Assembly: GCA_015709675.1 (NCBI GenBank)
Contig: CP054182.1
Coordinates: 1,219,448 to 1,283,447, forward strand
Origin: Ignavibacteriales bacterium
Lineage (GTDB): Bacteria > Bacteroidota > Ignavibacteria > Ignavibacteriales > Ignavibacteriaceae
Direction: 5' to 3'
Length of the DNA: 64,000 nt
Part shown: piece by piece, positions 34,791-42,489 of the stretch
How the letters are laid out: every line of letters begins with the position of its first letter
How positions within the stretch are numbered: position 1 is the first letter of the stretch
Position numbers and translations under genes: made by a program
The notes under the pieces: generated by a model
What the model was told of the DNA's origin: nothing
Database searches by the model: none
Seen by the model: only the letters and a program-made list of their open reading frames with translations

Positions 34791-35253
34791 TTTTAAATGC
34801 CTTCATCCCGGGGATATATAAAGATTCAATGTACAATGTACAATGTACAATGTACAATGTACAATGAATACTCTCAAAAACTCTCGTAGATTATGCAGAT
34901 GGAACACCACATCGTACAGACAGATGACAATCTGTCTTCATCCCAACATTATATACTACGCAATTAGCACGCGGATGATACTGATGCTGACGCAGCACGG
35001 ATTAAAACGGATCGGAAAATTTTTTGCTGAGTTGTGCGGTCTTTAGGTCCCTGTCCCCCGAGCGAAGCCGAGGGGTAAAAGTTTCCCGCGGATTATGCAG
35101 ATGAACGCAGATATATAAATCCCCGCCACAGTGTTTATATTCCCTGCTAATTACTAATTTCTAACTACTAATTACTAATTATTTGGTGATATATAAACCC
35201 CGGTGCAGTGTATATATCCTTTACTAATTACTAACTGCTAATTACTAATTAGT
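34791..35253. other. Gene-free repeat-rich region
   Basis: About 460 nt with no supported gene. It holds 7-bp tandem repeats (34827-34868), an AGACAGAT-GACA-ATCTGTCT hairpin (34918-34937), GCACGGATTAAAACGGATCGG-type units, CCCCGAGCGAAGCCGAGGGG (35056-35075), and two TACTAATTACTAATT tracts (about 35150 and 35225). Confidence 0.6.
34827..34868. repeat. Tandem repeat of 7-bp CAATGTA, about six units
   Basis: Five exact units and one variant (CAATGAA) run head to tail. Because TGTACA is itself palindromic, the tract can be read similarly on both strands. Confidence 0.85.
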
Positions 35254-35859
35254 TTACTCTGTCTTCCGGAAAATCCTGTTCTTAAGACTGTCTAACTCTT
35301 TTTTATCTGAAGAAGACATCTTAAACATCAGTGGATCGGTTTGTTCCTTCTTCAATGAGTCTGCAATGGCAGGTTTTGATGCTGCTCCGCGTGCTGTGAA
35401 TCCGGATGGATCGGGGTCTGCCGGTGTTGTGGTAAGTTCCGGACCGGTTCCCTTACTGTTGTTACCGGATGAGGCAAGATTATCCTGCGTTCCTTCGGCT
35501 GGCGTATTATCAGGCACCGGAGGAGGCGGTACGGTTATATCGTCCGTACTTACGGCGATTACATCAGGACGTTCTTTAAGAGACTGATTCCAGGGATTGG
35601 CTTCATCACCGCTGCCCGGTCTGACCATCACAAAGGCGATCACTGCAACGGCGAGTCCTGCAGCCGGCCAGAGTATCAGTTTAGAAAATATTTTTGAAAA
35701 GAAACTCTCCTCCTGCTTTTTCTCCTTGTGGGCCTCCTGATTAATTCTTCTCATCAGGTCAGCTTCAAAGCGCGGAGGGGCATCCACTTTTTTCAGCGAT
35801 TTAAGCTGACGGATTACTCCTTCAAATTCCTTTTCATCTTCGTGTAAATGATTATTCAT
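35254..35859 (-). CDS. Probable anti-sigma factor partner of the ECF sigma factor
   Basis: 201 residues. The cytoplasmic N-terminus of about 60 residues (EDEKEFEGVIRQLKSLKKVDAPPRFEADLMRRI) resembles the sigma-binding part of anti-sigma factors, without a zinc-binding HxxxCxxC motif. One membrane helix (LILWPAAGLAVAVIAFVMV) and a low-complexity Pro/Thr/Ser periplasmic region follow. It begins 8 nt after the ECF sigma gene, the standard arrangement. The function as anti-sigma is inferred from position and topology. Confidence 0.7.
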   Translation of the reverse strand: MNNHLHEDEKEFEGVIRQLKSLKKVDAPPRFEADLMRRINQEAHKEKKQEESFFSKIFSKLILWPAAGLAVAVIAFVMVRPGSGDEANPWNQSLKERPDVIAVSTDDITVPPPPVPDNTPAEGTQDNLASSGNNSKGTGPELTTTPADPDPSGFTARGAASKPAIADSLKKEQTDPLMFKMSSSDKKELDSLKNRIFRKTE

Positions 35860-35867
35860 GATAAAAC

Positions 35868-36455
35868 CTAATCGTTCCTTAATTCCTTTAATAACTCCTT
35901 AAGCCGGGCTCTTCCGCGGTTGATACGTGATTTTACCGTACCTACTTCCAGTTTAAGCATCTCGGCGATTTCTTCGTAAGAGAGTTCTTGTATATCCCGG
36001 AGGATAACTGCCTCGCGGTACACCTCGTTGAGCTGCATCAGCGCATCCTGGATCATGGTGTCCATAATACCGCTGTCGGTCAGTGTATCCGGTGTATGTC
36101 CCGAATCAGGAAGATCCATTGTTTCGTTTTCATCTCCGTAGGAGTTAATCGAAACAATTCTGCGCCGTTTCTTTTTCAGCAGTTCTGTTTTTGCCAGGTT
36201 TCCCGCGATGGTATAAACCCATGTCGAGAATTTTGCGATCGTTTTATAGGTGTGCTTGTTTTTGTACACCTTAATAAACGTTTCCTGAACAACATCAGCC
36301 GTTGCCTCATAATCCCCGAGATAACGAAACACAAAGTTCGTCAGGGGATTTTTATAGCGCTGAACAAGAATCTCAAAAGCACGGACGGTCTCCTGCTGCT
36401 GAAATTCCAGGATCAGTTCTTCGTCGGTCAGCGAGTAAAGATTTCTCTCTGTCAA
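35868..36455 (-). CDS. ECF-type RNA polymerase sigma factor
   Basis: 195 residues with sigma region 2 (LVQRYKNPLTNFVFRYLGDYEATADVVQETFIKVYKN, then FSTWVYTIAGNLAKTELLKKKRRR) and region 4 (REAVILRDIQELSYEEIAEMLKLEVGTVKSRINRGRARLKELL). It directs RNA polymerase to a small regulon, likely envelope stress, and is probably held by the membrane protein encoded 8 nt downstream. The upstream 500 nt hold repeats and no gene. Confidence 0.94.
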   Translation of the reverse strand: MTERNLYSLTDEELILEFQQQETVRAFEILVQRYKNPLTNFVFRYLGDYEATADVVQETFIKVYKNKHTYKTIAKFSTWVYTIAGNLAKTELLKKKRRRIVSINSYGDENETMDLPDSGHTPDTLTDSGIMDTMIQDALMQLNEVYREAVILRDIQELSYEEIAEMLKLEVGTVKSRINRGRARLKELLKELRND

Positions 36456-36972
36456 CTCCGGTTATACTTCCATTTGGTTAAAAAAGTTTCAGGATGATTT
36501 CTGCTGCCCATCAGCCGGAATCAGGTCACACGAAAACCTGCCTTTTGAAAGCAAACAGAGCCGAAAATTACGGAAAATAAGGGTTTTATAATAATGTATT
36601 CTGCCACCGGTTCACCTCCTCCGACGGGTCGGAGCGGTTACCGGAATCAGCGCGGTCCCCGAGCGGTCCTCGGCTACGCTCGGACACCGGAATTTGGGCG
36701 GTTCACCTCGACTCCGCTCGGTGACCGGAATCTAGGCGTTCCCCGAGCGAAGTCGAGGGGTGGTTCTCGAGCGGTCCTCGGCTACTCGGCCCCCGAGCGA
36801 AGTCGAAGGGCGGACACCAAAGCAGAGGGATGGAGACCAAAGTCGAAGGGTGGTCCCCGAGCGGAGTCGAGGGGGAATTTCCTTGAAAACAGCAGTATTA
36901 TTCCGCTTAAAACACGGATAAGGAAAAGGAAATTTTTTATCTTTGGGATGTGAATAATTATTATGGAATTTT
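36456..36972. repeat. GC-rich repeat cluster (CCCCGAGCGAAGTCGAGGGG family)
   Basis: About 520 nt without a credible gene. Palindromic units occur at 36741-36760, 36791-36810 (variant ending GAAGGG) and 36855-36874, with related fragments from 36600 (TCCTCGGCTACGCTCGG, TCGACTCCGCTCGG). A single related unit lies at 35056-35075. The open frame over 36594-36953 only translates these repeats. Confidence 0.7.
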
Positions 36973-37734
36973 CTGAAAAACAGCGGTTTAGCAAGTATTG
37001 ATGCGTATCTGAAGGAGAAAATCACCTCCGATGGCGCTGCTTATCTTATTCTGATTGACCCCGATAAGATCACTACAGAAGAAACTCCCCGCTTCATTCG
37101 CGATTGTGAGGAAGCCGGAGTGGATGGTTTTCTGATAGGGGGCTCTCTGATGATGCATGGTGACCTGGACAAAGCTATCAGCGATGTTAAGGAATGTACC
37201 AAACTGCCGGTAATTATCTTTCCGGGAAGCATTAATCAGGTCAGCGCCAAAGCCGATGCTATACTTTTTATCTCATTGATCAGCGGAAGAAATCCCGAGC
37301 ATCTGATAGGCAAGCATGTGATGGCTGCTCCGCTGATAAAGCGCTACGGACTTGAACCCCTCCCGACCGGATATATGCTGATTGAGTCGGGCGCCAAGAC
37401 CACTGCAGAATATATCAGCGGAAGTTCCCCCATACCGCGCAATAAGCCGGAGATAGCTGCTGCCACTGCCTTAGCTGCACAGTTTATGGGGATGCGGTAT
37501 GTCTATCTTGAGGCCGGCTCGGGAGCAGAGCGGCCGGTACCGTTCGAAATGGTGAGGTTAGTAAGTGAAATGGTGGATATACCGGTCATAGCAGGGGGCG
37601 GAATACGCAATGCAGAAACCGCCGCGGAGATGGTCCGCAGCGGCGCAAAAATTATCGTAACGGGGAATTATTTTGAATCACCGGAAAACAGGCCCCGGTT
37701 AAAAGAGTTCAGCAGAGCAATTAAAGGGAAGTGA
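36973..37734 (+). CDS. Geranylgeranylglyceryl/heptaprenylglyceryl phosphate synthase family (start uncertain)
   Basis: The frame contains the family signature LILIDPDK and FLIGGS, followed by PVIIFPGS, YMLIESGAKTT, YLEAGSGAERPV and VIAGGGIRNAETAAEMVRSGAKIIVTGN. This enzyme joins sn-glycerol 1-phosphate to a long prenyl diphosphate, making ether lipid precursors. The only ATG/GTG in frame is GTG 37120, which would delete IDPDK, so translation must begin earlier. CTG 36973 is one option. Alternatively ATG 36963 (MEFSE) joins the frame if one A is missing from the run at 36976-36980, which suggests a possible indel. About 250 residues is the usual family size. Confidence 0.82.
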   Translation: MKNSGLASIDAYLKEKITSDGAAYLILIDPDKITTEETPRFIRDCEEAGVDGFLIGGSLMMHGDLDKAISDVKECTKLPVIIFPGSINQVSAKADAILFISLISGRNPEHLIGKHVMAAPLIKRYGLEPLPTGYMLIESGAKTTAEYISGSSPIPRNKPEIAAATALAAQFMGMRYVYLEAGSGAERPVPFEMVRLVSEMVDIPVIAGGGIRNAETAAEMVRSGAKIIVTGNYFESPENRPRLKEFSRAIKGK

Positions 37735-37748
37735 CCGGGTATATATAC

Positions 37749-38531
37749 TCAGTCATCTTTCCTTCTGTAGTCATCATCAAACTCATCATCGTCAAAATCC
37801 TCTTCGTCATATTCATCTAACGGCAGATCCTCTTCAAGATCAGGATCTATATCCTCATCCTCGCTCTTTACCGGTTTCTTTTTTGTGCGGAGCGCTGAGG
37901 CCTCTTCCTCGGCTTTGGTGAGCGCTTCAATAAAAGTCTCCACCGGCTGCGCACCGCTTACGGCAAACTTATTATTAAAGATGAAGAAAGGAACGGCACG
38001 GACTCCGGTTCCCTTTGCCGCGCTTTCCGCATAACGGAGCTCTTCGGAGAAAGTCTCGTCATCCAGACAGGCCTTGGCTTCTGAGCGGTCGAGCCCGGCA
38101 GTTTCGGCAACATCGAGGATGTTTTCCTCCTTGCTCAGGTCAATACCGTTAACGAAGAATGCATCAAAAAATTTCACCTGAAGCTCGTTCCCCAGGTTTT
38201 CCATCTGTGCCAGAGCCAGAAGTTTGTGCAGCCGGAAGGTATTTGGCTGGACTTTCTGAGCGGTCAGATTGAAGTGTATTCCGGCTTTTTCAGCCATTTC
38301 AACCACCACTTTTTCGGCTTTTTCAACCTTTTCGGGACTGCCGAATTTGGCGTTCATGTGCTGGATGCGGTCAACGCCGGCTTCATCCAGATCGGGATTT
38401 AACTGAAAAGGATGCCAGCGGATGACAGGGTCAAGACCGGTTTTTTTAATTGCGCGTTCAAGATGGGTCTTGCCGATATAACAGAATGGGCAGACCACAT
38501 CGGATATAATGTCTATTTCTACTTGTGCCAT
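37749..38531 (-). CDS. FrnE-like DsbA-family oxidoreductase with acidic tail
   Basis: 260 residues. The thioredoxin-fold active site is DVVCPFCYIGKTHLERA, and cis-Pro in GTGVRAVPFFIFNNKFAVSGAQP is typical of FrnE/DsbA-like proteins. The core ends near residue 215; the last 45 residues are almost all Asp and Glu (for example DEYDEEDFDDDEFDDDYRR), an unusual low-complexity tail. There is no signal peptide, so it is cytoplasmic. It is convergent with the GGGP synthase gene, 14 nt away. Confidence 0.87.
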   Translation of the reverse strand: MAQVEIDIISDVVCPFCYIGKTHLERAIKKTGLDPVIRWHPFQLNPDLDEAGVDRIQHMNAKFGSPEKVEKAEKVVVEMAEKAGIHFNLTAQKVQPNTFRLHKLLALAQMENLGNELQVKFFDAFFVNGIDLSKEENILDVAETAGLDRSEAKACLDDETFSEELRYAESAAKGTGVRAVPFFIFNNKFAVSGAQPVETFIEALTKAEEEASALRTKKKPVKSEDEDIDPDLEEDLPLDEYDEEDFDDDEFDDDYRRKDD

Positions 38532-38706
38532 GGTAATAAAATTTAATAATCAGTATGTAAATGTACGATGAAAAATTGATTCCGGGAGGTGCAGATTCTG
38601 ATCACGGATTAACAGATTGCACGGATTATTGACCGCGGAATTAACGGATTATGCTGATGGCAGGGAGTTTTTTTTCCAGTAGGGTTCTTTGCAGGCAAGC
38701 TTTTAT

Positions 38707-39867
38707 CTATTTCAGATACATAATCTTTTGTGAGTAGATACCAGATTCTGTTATCAGCGAAGCAATATATATGCCGGAGGCCGGAAACCCGCTCACCATG
38801 ACCGTGTGATAACCGGCCGGGTATTTCCCTTTAGCCAGTGTGCGTATTTCACTCCCTTCTATGGAATAGATTTTCAGAGAAATACTCATTTCATCCGGCA
38901 ACCGGAATGAAAGGGTTGTCTCAGGATTAAAAGGGTTGGGATAGTTCTGATAAAATTCGATTTCTTTTGGAAATTCCACCGATGATTCTTCTTTTGTGCC
39001 TGTTAAAACTGAATCTCCGTTTTCATCAATTATCAGTCTGCTTACATAATACTTAAACACACTGTCATAATTTGCAATAAAGATCATCTTTTTGCGATCG
39101 GGAGTAAGATAGGGGAAATATTCTGATCTTCCGGCATATTCTCCAATTTGATATAAACTGTCTGACATCCTGCTTAAATTCAATACTTTGAGTTCCTTTG
39201 CAGCAGTTATTGTATCAGATATATATTGTAAATAGATATCGTTATTTATCATAGAGCCGGTAGCCAGATATGCCCGTAATCCATTCTTATACAGCCATAT
39301 TCCATCAAACCACCAAAGTCCTTTCCCGGGCTTTGGATACTCATAATTGGGAACCATTTACCATTGACCATTCTTGCAAGCCGGGTTCGCCCTCTCCACA
39401 ACAAACATTGTGCTGTCGTTCAGAAAATTGATACAGTACCAGTAGGGGTTAACATTGAAACCGTTGTCATAAAAAACCTCAGGAGTGCCCCACACGCCTG
39501 TTGAATCATTAAACCGGCATTTATACATCTTGAAGCTGCGTAAATCGGTAAAATACAGGGTTTTTTTGTCAGGGGTTAAAACAGGATAGTCTGGTGAATA
39601 GTTGGGAATTCCATAGAGAGGACTCAGCATCTTCGGCCCCTGCCAGTTACCGGCTGAATCCTTGTAGATAAAATAAACATACTGAAATCCGTAAAGCAGA
39701 GTATCACCGGTGGAAGTAAGACTAAATGGGCTGTATGGTAATTGCGCCAAACTATCCGGGAGCAGTTTTTCCGGTTTGCTCCACACCTCCGGGGCCAGAG
39801 GGTAAGTGAACTGTGCAAACAGGGAAATACCTGAGAGCAGAAATGTGAATACTATTTTAGACAGCAT
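38707..39867 (-). pseudogene. Array copy 6: T9SS-sorted PD40-like protein, frameshifted
   Basis: The upstream part (39867-39358, 169 codons) ends in NDSTMFVVERANPACKNGQW and a stop, where intact copies read VVGEGRTRLARMVNGKW. The downstream part (39357-38707) continues as VPNYEYPKPGKG and finishes with a full sorting domain. Compared with other copies, three single bases are missing within about 90 bp: one C in GCCCCT, one C in CTCCCA and one T in AATTTG. Together they restore the frame, so only about 20 codons are scrambled, but these include a stop. All three lie in homopolymers, so assembly error is a real alternative. Confidence 0.85.
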
Positions 39868-39891
39868 TGGTATTTGCCACTTTCGTTACGG

Positions 39892-39957
39892 CTAACCGCG
39901 AACATAAGGAACAGTAAAGAAAAAGAATACTATGGCGGTTAGAACTATGCGCAACAT
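39892..39957 (-). CDS. 21-residue leader ORF before array copy 6
   Basis: Reads MLRIVLTAIV, then FFFFTVPYVRG, stop. The Shine-Dalgarno AGGAGG overlaps the stop codon of copy 5 (AAATAGGAGGAAAAATG). The stop lies 24 nt before the ATG of copy 6, which itself has only a weak ribosome site, so coupled re-initiation is plausible. The peptide is hydrophobic and resembles a truncated signal peptide. Its translation is not proven. Confidence 0.45.
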   Translation of the reverse strand: MLRIVLTAIVFFFFTVPYVRG

Positions 39958-39965
39958 TTTTCCTC

Positions 39966-41129
39966 CTATTTTATGTGAAGTATCTTTTGTGAGTAGATGC
40001 CTGATACTGTTATAAGTGATGCAATATATATGCCTGACGCCGGAAACCCGCTCACCCTGACCGTGTGATATCCAGCCGGGTATTTCCCTTTAGCCAGTGT
40101 GCGTATTTCACTCCCGTCTATGGAATAGATTTTCAGAGAAATACTCATTTCATCCGGCAACCGGAAGGAAAGGGTTGTCTCAGGGTTAAAAGGATTTGGG
40201 TAGTTCTGATAAAATTCGATTTCTTTTGGAAATTCCACCGATGATTCTTCTTTTGTGCCTGTTAAAACCGAATCTCCGTTTTCATCAATTATCAGTCTGC
40301 TTACATAATACTTAAACACACTGTCATAATTTGCAATAAAAACCATCTTTTTCCTGTCGGCACTCAGATAGGGGAAATATTCTGATCTCCCTGCATATTC
40401 CCCAATTTGATATAAACTGTCTGACATTGTACTTAAATTTAATATTGTCGTCATCAGGATTGAAGTATCTGAATCATTCATATACTTTAACAATATATCA
40501 AAGTTTTGAGTTTGCCCTAATGAGTAGTATGCACGAAAACCAGTATGATTTAACCAAATACCATTACTCCAGAATAAACCCTGTCCGGGCTTTGGATACT
40601 CATAATTTGGGAACCATTTACCATTGACCATTCTTGCAAGCCGGGTTCGCCCCTCTCCCACAACAAACATTGTGCTGTCGTTCAGAAAATTGATACAGTA
40701 CCAGCGTGGGTTTACATTAAAGCCATTATCATAAAAAACTTCAGGAGTGCCCCACACGCCTGTTGAATCATTAAACCGGCATTTATACATTCTAAAACTC
40801 CGTAAATCGGTGAAATACAGGGTCTTTTTGTCAGGGGTTAAAACAGGATAGTCTGGTGAATAGTTGGGGATTCCATAGAGAGGACTCAGTTTCTTCGGCC
40901 CCTGCCAGTTTCCGGCTGAATCCTTGTAGATAAAATAAACATACTGAAATCCGTAAAGCAGAGTATCACCTGTGGCAGTAAGACTAAATGGGCTGTATGG
41001 TAATTGCGCCAAACTATCCGGGAGAAGTTTTTCCGGTTTGCTCCACACCTCCGGAGCCAAGGGGTAAGTGAACTGAGCAAACAGGGAAATACCTGAGAGC
41101 AGAAATGTGAATACTATTTTAGACAGCAT
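39966..41129 (-). CDS. Array copy 5: T9SS-sorted PD40-like protein
   Basis: 387 residues. Signal peptide MLSKIVFTFLLSGISLFAQ, then PD40-like strands (NYSPDYPVLTPDKKTLYFTD and EYFPYLSADRKKMVFIANYD) and a C-terminal type-A sorting domain with FYQNYPNPFNPETTLSFRLP ending QKILHIK. It should be exported through the Sec and T9SS pathways to the cell surface. Its N-terminal segment is the PYSPFSLTATG version. Its central segment (QGLFWSNGIWLNHTGFRAYY to LMTTILNLSTM) is unique in the array. Confidence 0.85.
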   Translation of the reverse strand: MLSKIVFTFLLSGISLFAQFTYPLAPEVWSKPEKLLPDSLAQLPYSPFSLTATGDTLLYGFQYVYFIYKDSAGNWQGPKKLSPLYGIPNYSPDYPVLTPDKKTLYFTDLRSFRMYKCRFNDSTGVWGTPEVFYDNGFNVNPRWYCINFLNDSTMFVVGEGRTRLARMVNGKWFPNYEYPKPGQGLFWSNGIWLNHTGFRAYYSLGQTQNFDILLKYMNDSDTSILMTTILNLSTMSDSLYQIGEYAGRSEYFPYLSADRKKMVFIANYDSVFKYYVSRLIIDENGDSVLTGTKEESSVEFPKEIEFYQNYPNPFNPETTLSFRLPDEMSISLKIYSIDGSEIRTLAKGKYPAGYHTVRVSGFPASGIYIASLITVSGIYSQKILHIK

Positions 41130-41153
41130 TGGTATTTGCCACTTTCGTTACGG

Positions 41154-41219
41154 CTAACCGTGAACATAAGGAACGGTAAAGAAAAAGAATACTATGGCTG
41201 TTAGAACTATGCGCAACAT
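41154..41219 (-). CDS. 21-residue leader ORF before array copy 5
   Basis: Reads MLRIVLTAIV, then FFFFTVPYVHG. It differs from the copy-6 leader by two silent changes and one Arg-to-His change. AGGAGG overlaps the stop of copy 4. Same 24-nt spacing to the next ATG. Confidence 0.45.
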   Translation of the reverse strand: MLRIVLTAIVFFFFTVPYVHG

Positions 41220-41227
41220 TTTTCCTC

Positions 41228-42391
41228 CTATTTTATGTGAAGTATCTTTTGTGCGTAGATACCTGATTCTGTTATCAGTGAAGCAATATATATGCCGGAG
41301 GCCGGAAACCCGCTCACCCTGACCGTATGATAACCGGCCGGGTATCTCCCATTAGCCAGTGAGCTTATTTCTCTTCCATCTACTGAGTAGATCTTCAGAG
41401 AGATACTCATTTCATTTGGCAACCGGAAGGACAGTGTTGTCTCAGGATTAAAAGGGTTAGGGTAGTTTTGATAAAATTTGATTTCTTTTGGATATTCCAC
41501 CGATGATTCTTCTTTTGTGCCTGTTAAAACTGAATCTCCGTTTTCATCAATTATCAGTCTGCTTACATAATACTTAAACACACTGTCATAATTTGCAATA
41601 AAGATCATCTTTTTGCGATCGGGAGTAAGATAGGGGAAATATTCTGATCTCCCTGCATATTCCCCAATTTGATATAGACTGTCTGACATCCTGCTTAAAT
41701 TCAATACTTTGAGTTCCTTTGCAGCAGTAATTGTATCAGATATATATTGTAAATAGATATCGTTATTTATCATAGAGCCGGTAGCCAGATATGCCCGTAA
41801 TCCATTCTTATACAGCCATATTCCATCAAACCACCAAAGTCCTTTCCCGGGCTTTGGATACTCATAATTTGGGAACCATTTACCATTGACCATTCTTGCG
41901 AGGCGGGTTCGTTCTTCTCCGACTACAAACATTGTGCTGTCGTTCAGAAAATTGATACAGTACCAGCGTGGGTTTACATTAAAGCCATTATCATAAAAAA
42001 CTTCAGGAGTGCCCCACACGCCTGTTGAATCATTAAACCGGCATTTATACATCTTGAAGCTGCGTAAATCGGTGAAATACAGGGTCTTTTTGTCAGGGGT
42101 TAATACCGGGTAATCTGGTGAATAAGCAGGAATGCCATAGAGAGGACTCAGCTTCTTCGGCCCCTGCCAGTTACCGGCTGAATCCTTGTAGATAAAATAA
42201 ACATACTGATATCCATAAAGAAGGGTATCTCCTGTTGTTGTCAGCGTAAAACGATTAAATCGTATATGCGCCATACTATCCGGGAGCAGTTTTTCCGGTT
42301 TGCTCCACACCTCCGGAGCCAGGGGGTAAGTGAACTGAGCAAACAGGGAAATACCTGAGAGCAGAAATGTGAATACTATTTTGGACAGCAT
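41228..42391 (-). CDS. Array copy 4: T9SS-sorted PD40-like protein
   Basis: 387 residues, same signal peptide, PD40-like strands and sorting domain as its neighbours (ending AQKILHIK). The N-terminal segment is the second version (AHIRFNRFTLTTTGDTLLYGYQY). The central segment is the GLWWFDGIWLYKNGLRAYLA version shared with copies 1 and 6. This mixed combination points to recombination among copies. The ligand or function is unknown; PD40 repeats usually form beta-propeller blades. Confidence 0.85.
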   Translation of the reverse strand: MLSKIVFTFLLSGISLFAQFTYPLAPEVWSKPEKLLPDSMAHIRFNRFTLTTTGDTLLYGYQYVYFIYKDSAGNWQGPKKLSPLYGIPAYSPDYPVLTPDKKTLYFTDLRSFKMYKCRFNDSTGVWGTPEVFYDNGFNVNPRWYCINFLNDSTMFVVGEERTRLARMVNGKWFPNYEYPKPGKGLWWFDGIWLYKNGLRAYLATGSMINNDIYLQYISDTITAAKELKVLNLSRMSDSLYQIGEYAGRSEYFPYLTPDRKKMIFIANYDSVFKYYVSRLIIDENGDSVLTGTKEESSVEYPKEIKFYQNYPNPFNPETTLSFRLPNEMSISLKIYSVDGREISSLANGRYPAGYHTVRVSGFPASGIYIASLITESGIYAQKILHIK

Positions 42392-42415
42392 TGGTATTTG
42401 CCACTTTCGTTACGG

Positions 42416-42481
42416 CTAACCGCGAACATGAGGAACAGTAAAGAAAAAGAAAACAAGGATTGTTAGAATTATGCGCAACAC
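42416..42481 (-). CDS. Leader ORF before array copy 4 (GTG start)
   Basis: Reads (V/M)LRIILTILV then FFFFTVPHVRG, 21 residues. It starts with GTG and has a weaker site (TAGGTGGAAAA) than the other leaders. Several amino-acid changes occur, but length, hydrophobicity and stop position are kept. Confidence 0.38.
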   Translation of the reverse strand: MLRIILTILVFFFFTVPHVRG

Positions 42482-42489
42482 TTTTCCAC

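Noticed and set aside
34843-35046. 67-codon plus-strand open frame
   Set aside because: It is made of the TGTACAA microsatellite and dispersed repeats, with no conserved motif.
36594-36953. 119-codon plus-strand open frame
   Set aside because: It lies wholly in the GC-rich palindromic repeat cluster, has no ribosome site and translates to low-complexity repeats.
37120-37734. GTG 37120 as the start of GGGP synthase
   Set aside because: It removes the conserved IDPDK region, which is clearly encoded upstream in the same frame.
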